NCBI RefSeq assembly: GCF_036010665.1
Contig: NZ_CP108581.1
Location: forward strand, 4,507,501-4,571,500
Source of the DNA: Microbispora sp. NBC_01189
GTDB taxonomy: Bacteria; Actinomycetota; Actinomycetes; Streptosporangiales; Streptosporangiaceae
Reading direction: 5' to 3'
DNA: 64,000 nucleotides
This document shows positions 1 through 7,224 of the stretch, in pieces (positions within the stretch are counted from its first letter, which is position 1; every line of letters starts with the position of its first letter). Under the pieces are notes generated by a model. That model did not search any database and was not told where the DNA came from. It saw only the letters and a program-made list of their open reading frames with translations. The translations under genes were made by a program, and so were the position numbers.

Positions 1-610
1 CGTACAGGTCGATCGAGTGGCGCGGTCCGTAGCTTTCGGTCAGCCGCGACCTCGACAGGAGCGCGGCCACCAGCCCGATGGGCACGTTGATCCAGAAGAT
101 CCAGTGCCAGTTGAGCCCGTTGACGACCACGCCGCCGACGACCGGACCGACCGCGACCGCGAGCCCCGAGACCGCGCCCCACGTCCCGATCGCCGTGCCC
201 CGTTTCTCGACCGGGAAGGCGTCGCTGATCAGGGTGAGCGAGACGGGCATGAGGATGGCGCAGGCCAGTCCCTGGCCGGCGCGGGCCGCGATCAGCACGC
301 CGATGTCCGGGGAGAGCGCCGCGACCGCCGACGTCACCGTGAAGATCAGCAACCCGATCGTGTACACCCGCCGGCGCCCGAAGCGGTCGGCCAGCGCGGC
401 CAGGGACAGCATGACGCAGGCGAAGGTGAGGATGTAGGCGTTGATCGTCCACTCGAGGTCGCTGAGGCTCGCGCCGAAGTCGGCGCGCAGTTTCGGCAGG
501 GCGGTGGTGACGACGAGGGCGTCCAGGGCCGTCATGAAGACGCCCACTGAGCCGAGGGCCAATGTCCAGCCCTTATGGGGTGTCGCTACCCCGACTTCGG
601 CGGATGCCAT
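1..610 (-). CDS. DHA2-type MFS drug exporter, N-terminal part (cut by window edge)
   Basis: Reading the minus strand from the ATG at 610 gives about 203 residues that continue off the left edge. The protein starts MASAEVGVATPHKGW and has the DHA2 signature of 14-TM exporters: ALDALVVTTALP in TM1, the loop ADRFGRRRV (motif A) and GPVVGG in TM5 (motif C). The family exports drugs by proton antiport across the cytoplasmic membrane. It lies downstream of the HxlR regulator on the same strand (172-bp gap). Inference: it could export the product of the adjacent enediyne-type cluster, but regulated DHA2 pumps are common in actinomycetes, so the link is only positional. Confidence 0.88.
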   Translation of the reverse strand, partial: MASAEVGVATPHKGWTLALGSVGVFMTALDALVVTTALPKLRADFGASLSDLEWTINAYILTFACVMLSLAALADRFGRRRVYTIGLLIFTVTSAVAALSPDIGVLIAARAGQGLACAILMPVSLTLISDAFPVEKRGTAIGTWGAVSGLAVAVGPVVGGVVVNGLNWHWIFWINVPIGLVAALLSRSRLTESYGPRHSIDLY

Positions 611-782
611 GGTGCCCTCACTCCTTCGGGAGGCTCTGCGGTCCCGCGACGATGGTTGATTCGAAAATAAAACCATCTGCTTCAATTTTCGCACTGCGAG
701 CCTACAGAGCCCCCGTGAGCCCGTGCAACAGAGTCAGGCTAAATGGATGACCTGCACCGGGTGGCCGGAAGGTAAAACCTGG

Positions 783-1421
783 CTACTTGATCACACACCT
801 GATCAGCCGCTCGTCGCCGTCGAGCGTCGCGCGCCCCGCCGCGATGGCGTCGTCCAGCGTTTCGTCACGGTTGACCAGCGCTTTCAGGGTGCGGGCGTCC
901 AACCGTACGACGGCATCGGCCTGGTGGGCGGCGGTGCGGGCGATGGTCAGTCCGGCATCGCCGAAGCGCATGGTGAACCGCTCTTCCCCGATCCGCATGT
1001 CGCAGGTGCCGGTGACGGGCATGCCGCCGGGGAAGAACAGCTCGGCCTGCGAGCGCAGCGACAGGAGAAGCGAATCGACGGTCGAAGGGGCCTGCCTGTC
1101 CCAGAAAGGCGACATCACCCCCCAGTTGCCCAGCGCGAAGAGAACCGGCTCCAGGGACCGCCCCCAGTCGGTGAGTTCGTACACGTTCGTGCTCACCGGA
1201 ATGCCCGCGCGCTGCTTGCGCAGCACACCACTCTCCTCAAGATCGCGAAGTCGCCTCGTCAGGATGTTGGAGCTGACTCCGCACAGGCCGTCCCGGAGGT
1301 CGCTGAAGCGCTTCGGCCCGAGCATCAGCTCGCGGACGACCAGGAGCGCCCAACGCTCCCCCACGAGATCCAGCGCATGGGAGACCGGGCATCCTTCGTT
1401 GTAGCTGCGCTTCTTGACCAT
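783..1421 (-). CDS. HxlR-family winged-helix regulator with SCP2-like C-terminus
   Basis: This 212-residue protein has an N-terminal HxlR domain (about residues 8-100), seen in CPVSHALDLVGERWALLVVREL and the DLRDGLCGVSSNILTRRL recognition region; the Cys near residue 11 is typical. The C-terminal half (about 120-210, GDAGLTIARTAAHQADAVV and on) resembles the SCP2/sterol-carrier-like domain often fused to HxlR proteins, a possible ligand-binding module. It is read from an ATG at 1421 with a 103-bp gap after the styA-like gene, and the exporter follows on the same strand. Inference: it controls the exporter or the operon in response to a small molecule. HxlR family assignment is firm; the ligand is unknown. 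Confidence 0.88.
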   Translation of the reverse strand: MVKKRSYNEGCPVSHALDLVGERWALLVVRELMLGPKRFSDLRDGLCGVSSNILTRRLRDLEESGVLRKQRAGIPVSTNVYELTDWGRSLEPVLFALGNWGVMSPFWDRQAPSTVDSLLLSLRSQAELFFPGGMPVTGTCDMRIGEERFTMRFGDAGLTIARTAAHQADAVVRLDARTLKALVNRDETLDDAIAAGRATLDGDERLIRCVIK

Positions 1422-1524
1422 GTCGCCAGCCTACTCCGCCGTAATATCACCGCCCGGGGCGCCAACGCGTCGCCGTGCGACGTCCATGCAGGTCACAGCG
1501 CCCGCTCCCGGCCCGTTACAGATC

Positions 1525-2781
1525 TCAGCGGGCCGATCCGGCAGCGGCTCCGACGACCTCGGCGAGGTAGGCGGCGGCCTTGTCGGAATCCATGAACCAC
1601 TCGGCGAAGTCGTTCGGGTCGTCGAAACCCTCGATGTAGCGGTTGGCGATCGCGGTGTACTGGCCCGCCGCTCCCAGGAGTTCGACCACGTGCGGAGGCG
1701 GCGGCGACAGCGCCATGTTGGTCCACTCGGTGGTCGCGCGCCCGTGCTGCGTCCAGAACGTCTCGAAGGCGCGCTCCATGAAAGCACCGTCGAAGGGCCG
1801 GTCCCCGTGCTCCAGGATGCTGTCCAGGTAGGTCGCCGCACACTTGGCGGCCATGTTCGACCCCTGACCCGTGATGGGGTCGTTGGTCACGACGACGTCC
1901 CCCATGCCCAGCGCCCGGCCGCCCGAGGGCAGTGTCGCGACCGGCCGCCGGACGATCGGCGTGAACCCGCCGCGCAGCGTGCCGCCCGGGTCGGTGAGCT
2001 CCAGCTTGTCGTACTGCTCGCGCACCCATGGCACGTGCCGTTCCAGCAGCCCGGCGAAACGCTCCAGGTGCTGCTGGGGGGAGGAGACGTCGCCGAACAC
2101 GTCCAGCTCCCCGCCGGGAAGGGCTTCGAAGAACAGGATGTGGCACGGACCCGAGACGGTGAGCGCGGGCATCACGATCATCTCGCCCAGCCCCGGCAGC
2201 AGGTGGAAGTCCACGGAATTGTCACCGGGGCCGGCCGGATCGGGCTGGAAGCCGTTGACGTAGACGAGCGAGAGCATGCGCTGCGGCTCCGTGTAGGGCG
2301 ATCGGGCCGCGTCACGCTCGAACATCTCGGCCAGCCGGCCCTTGCCCGCGGCGACGACGACGAGGTCGTACTCGCCCGCCCACCTGTCGACGTCGGAGAC
2401 GGTGGCGTTCCGGACGATCAGGTTGCCCCCGTTGCCCTCGAACAACCGGAGCCAGTGCGACATCTTGACCCGCTGGTCGATGTCGGCGCCCGGCTTCTTC
2501 AGCGGGCTGCTCCACTCGACGGCCGGAGTGGGGCCGCCCGCGCCCAACATGAAGCGGGTGAACGGGGTGTGCGGCGGCTGTCCGTCCCAGAAGTAGATAC
2601 CGAGGTCGCGTTCGAGCCTGAGCGTGCTGTCGAACTGGAACTGCGACGACATCACGTTGCCGTGCTCGATCTCGTCGGCCGTCCGCGCCGACACCACGGT
2701 CACGTCATATCCGCGCTGCTGCAGTCCGAGCGCGAGATGCAGCCCGGCCTGCCCGGCGCCGACGATCAGTACCTTGCGCAT
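1525..2781 (-). CDS. StyA-like FAD-dependent monooxygenase (styrene/indole monooxygenase family)
   Basis: This 418-residue single-component flavoprotein oxygenase starts MRKVLIVGAGQAGLHLALGL, a Rossmann GxGxxG FAD site. It has the family features of StyA/IndA epoxidases, including the EIEHGNVMSSQFQFD region near residue 40 and GDVVVTNDPITGQGSNMA near 290, the GD(x)6-P flavin motif. Such enzymes epoxidise or hydroxylate using FADH2 supplied by a separate reductase. The only flavin reductase seen here is at 33958-34506, a plausible but distant partner. It lies in a minus-strand run with the SDR, AhpD-like, GMC and methyltransferase genes. Inference: a tailoring oxygenase of the cluster; the substrate is unknown. 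Confidence 0.82.
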   Translation of the reverse strand: MRKVLIVGAGQAGLHLALGLQQRGYDVTVVSARTADEIEHGNVMSSQFQFDSTLRLERDLGIYFWDGQPPHTPFTRFMLGAGGPTPAVEWSSPLKKPGADIDQRVKMSHWLRLFEGNGGNLIVRNATVSDVDRWAGEYDLVVVAAGKGRLAEMFERDAARSPYTEPQRMLSLVYVNGFQPDPAGPGDNSVDFHLLPGLGEMIVMPALTVSGPCHILFFEALPGGELDVFGDVSSPQQHLERFAGLLERHVPWVREQYDKLELTDPGGTLRGGFTPIVRRPVATLPSGGRALGMGDVVVTNDPITGQGSNMAAKCAATYLDSILEHGDRPFDGAFMERAFETFWTQHGRATTEWTNMALSPPPPHVVELLGAAGQYTAIANRYIEGFDDPNDFAEWFMDSDKAAAYLAEVVGAAAGSAR

Positions 2782-2929
2782 ACCGTGTCACCCTTCTTGC
2801 GGCCCTGAGATGTGTGTTCGATCTCCGACGACCCGTGGTCCCAGTGTCCTCATATCGGGTGCCGGGGTCTTCTCCCGTTGTGCTCACGACGAGTGGCGGC
2901 GCGGGCCGGATTCCGCCGGGACACGCCGG

Positions 2930-3805
2930 CTAAGGCGTCGGGAAGAACGTGCGGACGAACTTCTCCCAGGCCCGCTCCCCGAAGAGGACGCGCTGCGGGC
3001 GAAGCAGCCGCACCGGTATGCCGATGCGGTACCGGATCCGCGGGCGCCGCACGGTGATCGCCTTTTCGACGACGGCGGCCACCTCGTTGGCGCGAAGCGA
3101 CATCCGGCCTCGGCCCTTCGGGTGCTCGACCTCCCGATACGCACCGTGCCAGACGACGAAACGCTCCCAGAAATCGCCGTAGGGATCGTCGCCCGAGCCG
3201 GGCGCGAGTCCCAGATCGCCGACGGTGGTGGGCACGAACGCGCCGAGGATGGGGGAGGGTTCGACGACCACGACCTCGATGCCGAAGCGGTTCACCTCCA
3301 GCCGGAGGGAGTCGCCGATCGCCTCGAGCGCGTGCTTCGTGGCCTCGTAGTAGCCGCGTCCCGGGGTCGCGAAGAGCCCGAAGATCGACGACATGATGAC
3401 GACCCGGCCCGCCCCCTGCGCCCGCATGCCCGGCAGGACCAGTTGTGTCATCCGGGAGAGCCCGAAGACGTTCGTCTCGAACTGCCGGCGGACCTCGTCC
3501 ATCGGGGTCTGCTCGATCGTGCCGTTGAGGCTGTACGCGGCGTTGTTGATGAGCACGCCCACCGCGCCGTGTTCGGCGGTGATCCGGTCGACCGCCTCGA
3601 TCATCGACTCCTCGTCGGTCACGTCGACGCGCAGGGTGGTGATGCCCTCCTGTTCCAGGTCCTTGAGCCCCTCCAGGCTCCGGCCGCTCGCGTAGACCGG
3701 CCATCCGGCGCGATGCAGGCGGAGCGCGAGCGCCCTGCCGGTCCCCGAGGAGAGACCGCTCAGCGAGGAGACACCGGTGATCAGCACCGCGCGGGATGGT
3801 TTCAT
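2930..3805 (-). CDS. Short-chain dehydrogenase/reductase with expanded nucleotide-binding loop
   Basis: This classical SDR is about 291 residues from the ATG at 3805, which has GGAG 8 bp upstream. An alternative ATG at 3823 would overlap the preceding stop as ATGA. It shows NNAAYS, the catalytic Ser in IMSSIFG and YYEATK (YxxxK). The cofactor loop is odd: instead of TGxSSGxG it reads TGVSSLSGLSSGTG, apparently six extra residues from an 18-bp near-tandem duplication (see finding). The long C-terminus, ending in VRLLRPQRVLFGERAWEKF, resembles SDRs of oxidoreductase operons. It is probably translated with the upstream AhpD-like gene. Likely role: NAD(P)-dependent ketone/alcohol interconversion in tailoring. 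Whether the altered loop still binds cofactor is not known. Confidence 0.86.
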   Translation of the reverse strand: MKPSRAVLITGVSSLSGLSSGTGRALALRLHRAGWPVYASGRSLEGLKDLEQEGITTLRVDVTDEESMIEAVDRITAEHGAVGVLINNAAYSLNGTIEQTPMDEVRRQFETNVFGLSRMTQLVLPGMRAQGAGRVVIMSSIFGLFATPGRGYYEATKHALEAIGDSLRLEVNRFGIEVVVVEPSPILGAFVPTTVGDLGLAPGSGDDPYGDFWERFVVWHGAYREVEHPKGRGRMSLRANEVAAVVEKAITVRRPRIRYRIGIPVRLLRPQRVLFGERAWEKFVRTFFPTP

Positions 3806-3819
3806 GATCGGCTCCGGTT

Positions 3820-4446
3820 TCATTCGGCCGCCGCGGCCGCTGCCGGCTCGGAGTGGTCCGGAACCTCCTGCTGGGAGATGCGGCTCCTGGTCACGGTGGT
3901 GCCGAGCCCGAGGCCGTCGACCAGACGGGTGATGAAGTTGAACAGGGCCGCGCAGAAGAACGCCTCGAGCAGATCATCCTCCGTCCAGCCGGCGGCCAGG
4001 GCCCGCTGCCAGTCCGCGTCGGTGATCCGGTAGGCCTCGCGGCTCAATTTGGTCAGCAGGTGCAGCAGCACGCGCTCGCGTTCGTCCACCGGGAGGTCGT
4101 CGGGCGATTCCGCCGTCTCGATTGCGTCGGCGAGCTCCTTGCTGCCGCCGAAGACCTGGAGGAAGAAGTTGTGCGTGCCGACGCAGTACGGGCACTGGTT
4201 CACCTTCGACGTCCAGGCCGAGATCAGTTCCCTGGTCTGTCGCGGCAGCCGGCCGTGGTTGAAGACGCCGTTGAAACCGGCCAGCATGGTCTCGAGCAGT
4301 TCGGGCCGGGTGGAGACCAGCCGGAACATGTCGGGAACGAAGTTCAGTCCGGTCACCTCCTTGGCCCGCTCGTAGAGCTCCGCCACCCGTCCCGCCGCGT
4401 CCGCCTCGTCGATCAGGCGAACGCGGACCCCTGAGTTCGAATCCAT
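3820..4446 (-). CDS. Carboxymuconolactone decarboxylase / AhpD-like protein
   Basis: This 208-residue all-helical protein belongs to the AhpD/CMD superfamily, with the redox motif CPYCVGTH near residue 105. The upstream segment SAWTSKVNQ and downstream helices fit uncharacterised peroxidase-related proteins rather than true gamma-carboxymuconolactone decarboxylases. The ATG at 4446 is used because the protein begins MDSNSGVRVRLIDEADA and a purine-rich stretch lies upstream. Family members reduce peroxides or act in thiol redox cycles with the CxxC pair. It sits between a GMC oxidoreductase, which would make H2O2 if it is an oxidase, and an SDR. Inference: peroxide handling or a tailoring role. 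Confidence 0.8.
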   Translation of the reverse strand: MDSNSGVRVRLIDEADAAGRVAELYERAKEVTGLNFVPDMFRLVSTRPELLETMLAGFNGVFNHGRLPRQTRELISAWTSKVNQCPYCVGTHNFFLQVFGGSKELADAIETAESPDDLPVDERERVLLHLLTKLSREAYRITDADWQRALAAGWTEDDLLEAFFCAALFNFITRLVDGLGLGTTVTRSRISQQEVPDHSEPAAAAAAE

Positions 4447-4493
4447 CTGCCTACCTTTCTTCTCACGCGCCGGCCGGAGCACGCGCCGCGCGT

Positions 4494-6044
4494 TCAGCGG
4501 CGCAGCAACGCGGCCGCGCGCTCGCCGATCATGACGACGTTGAGGTGCGTGTTGGCGCAGACCATGCTGGGCATGACGGACGCGTCCACGACATGGAGGT
4601 TCTCCACCCCGTACACCGCGCAGTGCTGGTCGACGACCGCCCGCGCGTCGCCGTCGGGCCCCATACGCGCCGTGCCCACCGGGTTGTAGGCGCTGTCGAC
4701 GGCGCTTTCGATGTAGCCGCGCAGGGCCTGGTCGTCGTCCATGACGCGCTCGTCCACCGCGACCAGCTGTTCGCCCTTGTCGAAGATCTTCGGTGAGCGG
4801 ACCAGGTCCCAGCAGCCCCTGACGCCGTCGGCGAGCAGGCCGTAGTCGCGCTCGTCGGAGAGGTACCCCAGATCGACGGCGGGTGCGATGTACGGATTGG
4901 ACGACGCGAGGGTGACCCGGCCGCGTGAGTGCTGCCGGCGGAGCACGACCATCACGCCGAACACCGCCCTGGCCCCGGCGACCCGGCGCAGTTCGGGGAA
5001 GTGATGGGTGAGGTCGAAGCGGTTGACCGCCGCGTAGTAAAGATCGTTGAACCGGTCGGCGGTCGCGCGGGTCACGATCTGGCCGGTCGACTTGCCCTCG
5101 TTCTCGTTGCCCGGCTTGGGGGTCATGAACACGCCGATGCGCGGCTGGTCGGTCAGCCCGGCGCCCACCCCGGGCAGGTCCGCCCGCACGGGGACGCCGA
5201 GCGCGCGCAGGTCCTCCGCGGGCCCGACGCCCGAGCGGAGCAGGATCGCCGGCGAGCCGATCGCTCCGGCCGCTAGGATCACGCGCCGCGCGCGGATCGT
5301 CTCGAACGGGCCGCCATCGGCGGCCAGGACCACGCCCGCCGCGCGCTGCCCCTCGAACACGACCCGATCGACGAGGGCGCGGGGCAGGATTCGGAGGTTC
5401 TCCCGCCCTGCCACCGGCCAGAGGTACGCCATCGCCGTCGAGACGCGGATCCGCAGATCGCGCCGGTTCGTCGGGATCGGCCCGACGCCCGTCGACTCGG
5501 GGTCGTTGTGGTCGTCGGTCCAGGGGTGGCCGGCGCCGAGGCAGGCGTCGCGGAACTCCTGCTGCAGCGCGGTCAGTTCCTCGGGCCGCCATCGCCGGAT
5601 GGGAACCGGGCCGCCGCGGCCGTGGAACTCGCGGTCGCCGAAGTCCAGATCGTCCTCGAGCGCCCGGAAGAACGGCTGCACGTGCTCCCAGGACCACAGC
5701 GGGTTGCCGTCCTTCGCCCACTCGTCGTAATCCTCGGGCGTGCCCCGGATCGCGACGGTGTTACCCACCGCCGAGGAGCCGCCGGTGACCTTCGCGAGCG
5801 GGAGCATGACGCGGCGGTCGCGGGTGAGCCGGGCCGTGAACCCCCAGCTGTGGTCCACCAGCGACATCGTGTTGGCGTCAAGGACGTCGTCCGGGGTCCT
5901 TCCGGTCGCCGCGTAGTGCGGCCCCGCCTCGACCAGCAGCACCCGCCGGCCGGGGTCCTCGCTCAGCCGGGCGGCCAGCACGGCGCCGGAGCTGCCCGCC
6001 CCCACGACGATGTCATCGACGTCGAAAGCCTTCAATGACGACAT
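4494..6044 (-). CDS. GMC-family FAD-dependent oxidoreductase (copy 1)
   Basis: This is a 516-residue glucose-methanol-choline oxidoreductase. The N-terminus has the FAD dinucleotide fold DDIVVGAGSSGAVLAARLSED with the acidic residue in LLVEAG. The first GMC signature is KVTGGSSAVGNTVAIRGTPEDYDEW, and the second is near 270, ILAAGAIGSPAILLRSGVGP. The C-terminal active-site region is YNPVGTARMG...VCANTHLNVVMIGERAA; the motif has Asn where other GMC enzymes carry the His/Asn pair. The ATG at 6044 has GAGG upstream and lies 8 bp after the methyltransferase stop. GMC enzymes oxidise alcohols; C-1027-type clusters encode a GMC-like oxidoreductase (E9). A close paralogue is at 7225-8769. Confidence 0.9.
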   Translation of the reverse strand: MSSLKAFDVDDIVVGAGSSGAVLAARLSEDPGRRVLLVEAGPHYAATGRTPDDVLDANTMSLVDHSWGFTARLTRDRRVMLPLAKVTGGSSAVGNTVAIRGTPEDYDEWAKDGNPLWSWEHVQPFFRALEDDLDFGDREFHGRGGPVPIRRWRPEELTALQQEFRDACLGAGHPWTDDHNDPESTGVGPIPTNRRDLRIRVSTAMAYLWPVAGRENLRILPRALVDRVVFEGQRAAGVVLAADGGPFETIRARRVILAAGAIGSPAILLRSGVGPAEDLRALGVPVRADLPGVGAGLTDQPRIGVFMTPKPGNENEGKSTGQIVTRATADRFNDLYYAAVNRFDLTHHFPELRRVAGARAVFGVMVVLRRQHSRGRVTLASSNPYIAPAVDLGYLSDERDYGLLADGVRGCWDLVRSPKIFDKGEQLVAVDERVMDDDQALRGYIESAVDSAYNPVGTARMGPDGDARAVVDQHCAVYGVENLHVVDASVMPSMVCANTHLNVVMIGERAAALLRR

Positions 6045-6052
6045 CGCGATCC

Positions 6053-6892
6053 TCACCGCTTGCGGGCGAGGCCGCACCACATGGGCAGCGGCCTGGGTCC
6101 GGAGGCTCCCTGCGGCGGCCTCCACAGTTCCGTCTCCACCACTCCGGGCGCCACGATGTCCATGCCGTCGAAGAACCGCTCGACCTCGGAGCGGGTCCGC
6201 CGCGTCACGGCGTCGCCGGTCTGCTTGTCCATTTCGGTGAGCATCGCGTTCATCGCCGTGTCCGCGTCGTCCTTGGCGAAATGGGAAAGCGCCAGGTAAC
6301 TGCCGGAGGGGACGGCGTCGAGCAGTTCGTCCAGGATCCGCCGGGGCCCCTCGGAGTCGTCCAGGAAGTGGAGCACGCCGAACAGGATGAGCCCGACGGG
6401 CCGGGAGTAGTCGAGCGTCGCGGCGGCTCTGCGGAGGATGTCCTCCGGATCGCGGAAGTCGGCCTCCAGGAAGAGGGTGTCGGGGTCGGAGGCGAGCAGG
6501 TACTGCCCGTGCGCCGCGACGGAGGCGGCGTTGTCGACGTAGACGACCCGGCAGCCCGGCGCGACCGCGCGTGCGGCCTCGTGGGTGTTGCCCATCGTCG
6601 GCAGCCCGCTGGCGAGGTCCAGGAACTGCCGGATCCCGCACTCGCCCGCGAGGTGTCCGACGATGCGCCGGAGGGCGTCGCGCGCCGCGTGGAGGTCGAC
6701 GCGGACCCCTTCGATGCCGCCGGTCTCGCCCGGCCAGTTGACGAACGCGGTGTCGCCGACGGTGCGGTCGACCGCGAAGTGCTCGGTCCCGCCGAGCAGG
6801 TAGTCCATGATCCTCGCAGTGTTGGGGATCATCGGGTTCACCCCGGCCGGCGCCACCGCCGGATCCATGGTCATCGGTTGGCTCTCCTGCAT
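6053..6892 (-). CDS. SAM-dependent methyltransferase-fold protein (DUF574/Methyltransf_19 type)
   Basis: This 279-residue protein starts at the ATG at 6892, preceded by a strong AAGGAGG. It matches the actinobacterial SAM-methyltransferase family whose members begin with NPMIPNTARIMDYLLGG, have the SAM motif QFLDLASGLPTMGNTHE near residue 95, and a second motif VVYVDNAASV. These proteins are abundant in Streptomyces-like genomes and mostly have no known substrate. It is the first gene of a minus-strand run (methyltransferase, GMC, AhpD-like, SDR, StyA-like) transcribed away from the 10-bp repeat array. Inference: it may tailor the cluster product, but members of this family often lie outside biosynthetic loci, so this is a weak functional claim. 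Confidence 0.85.
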   Translation of the reverse strand: MQESQPMTMDPAVAPAGVNPMIPNTARIMDYLLGGTEHFAVDRTVGDTAFVNWPGETGGIEGVRVDLHAARDALRRIVGHLAGECGIRQFLDLASGLPTMGNTHEAARAVAPGCRVVYVDNAASVAAHGQYLLASDPDTLFLEADFRDPEDILRRAAATLDYSRPVGLILFGVLHFLDDSEGPRRILDELLDAVPSGSYLALSHFAKDDADTAMNAMLTEMDKQTGDAVTRRTRSEVERFFDGMDIVAPGVVETELWRPPQGASGPRPLPMWCGLARKR

Positions 6893-7224
6893 GCTGCCGC
6901 CTCCTTGGAGCCGCGGCATCGAAGCTCGCGGTGTTGAAGAGCGTTCACGAGAACAGCGTGACGCCAGAAGGAGAGCGGGGCTTCTCTTAGCGTGCTCAGC
7001 GCGCCGACAATGCCGTTCAACGCCCTTCAACGCCGTTCGGCCTTCTTCAATGCCGGGCAATGCCGGGCAATTCCGGAGTAGTTCGCCGCCCCCGCCGATG
7101 CCACGCTCTGGAAAGGACGCCCGGAAAAGACGCTCGGAAAAAGAAAGGCGCGTCCGCGTTCAGTGGGCGACGCGCACTTGTTTCGCGTCGCGATTCCCCC
7201 AGCCCAGATCAGCGAGGATCACGT
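6893..7224. promoter_or_regulatory. Divergent intergenic region between methyltransferase and GMC copy 2
   Basis: These 332 bp contain no convincing coding sequence and must hold the promoters of two divergent transcription units. Next to the methyltransferase start is its AAGGAGG ribosome site (about 6897-6903 on the complement). The notable content is the 10-bp repeat array at 7008-7077, annotated separately. Upstream of the GMC start at 7225 the sequence GCGAGGATCACGT gives a modest ribosome site. No clear -10/-35 pair could be singled out. Confidence 0.6.
7008..7077. repeat. Seven-unit 10-bp direct repeat, candidate multi-site operator
   Basis: Seven contiguous 10-bp units lie head to tail: CAATGCCGTT, CAACGCCCTT, CAACGCCGTT, CGGCCTTCTT (degenerate), CAATGCCGGG, CAATGCCGGG and CAATTCCGGA. 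The period is close to one helical turn, so equivalent bases face the same side of the DNA. Antibiotic regulators of the SARP type bind direct repeats at about 11-bp spacing, which makes this a plausible regulator array. It lies midway between the divergent methyltransferase and GMC genes. What binds it is unknown. Confidence 0.7.

Noticed and set aside
6047-6641. N-terminal extension of the GMC copy 1 frame into the methyltransferase
   Set aside because: The extension is a shadow of the methyltransferase gene; FAD-fold homology begins at the ATG at 6044, which has its own ribosome site.
7008-7077. CRISPR-like array
   Set aside because: Units are 10 bp with no spacers; it is a simple tandem array, not CRISPR.
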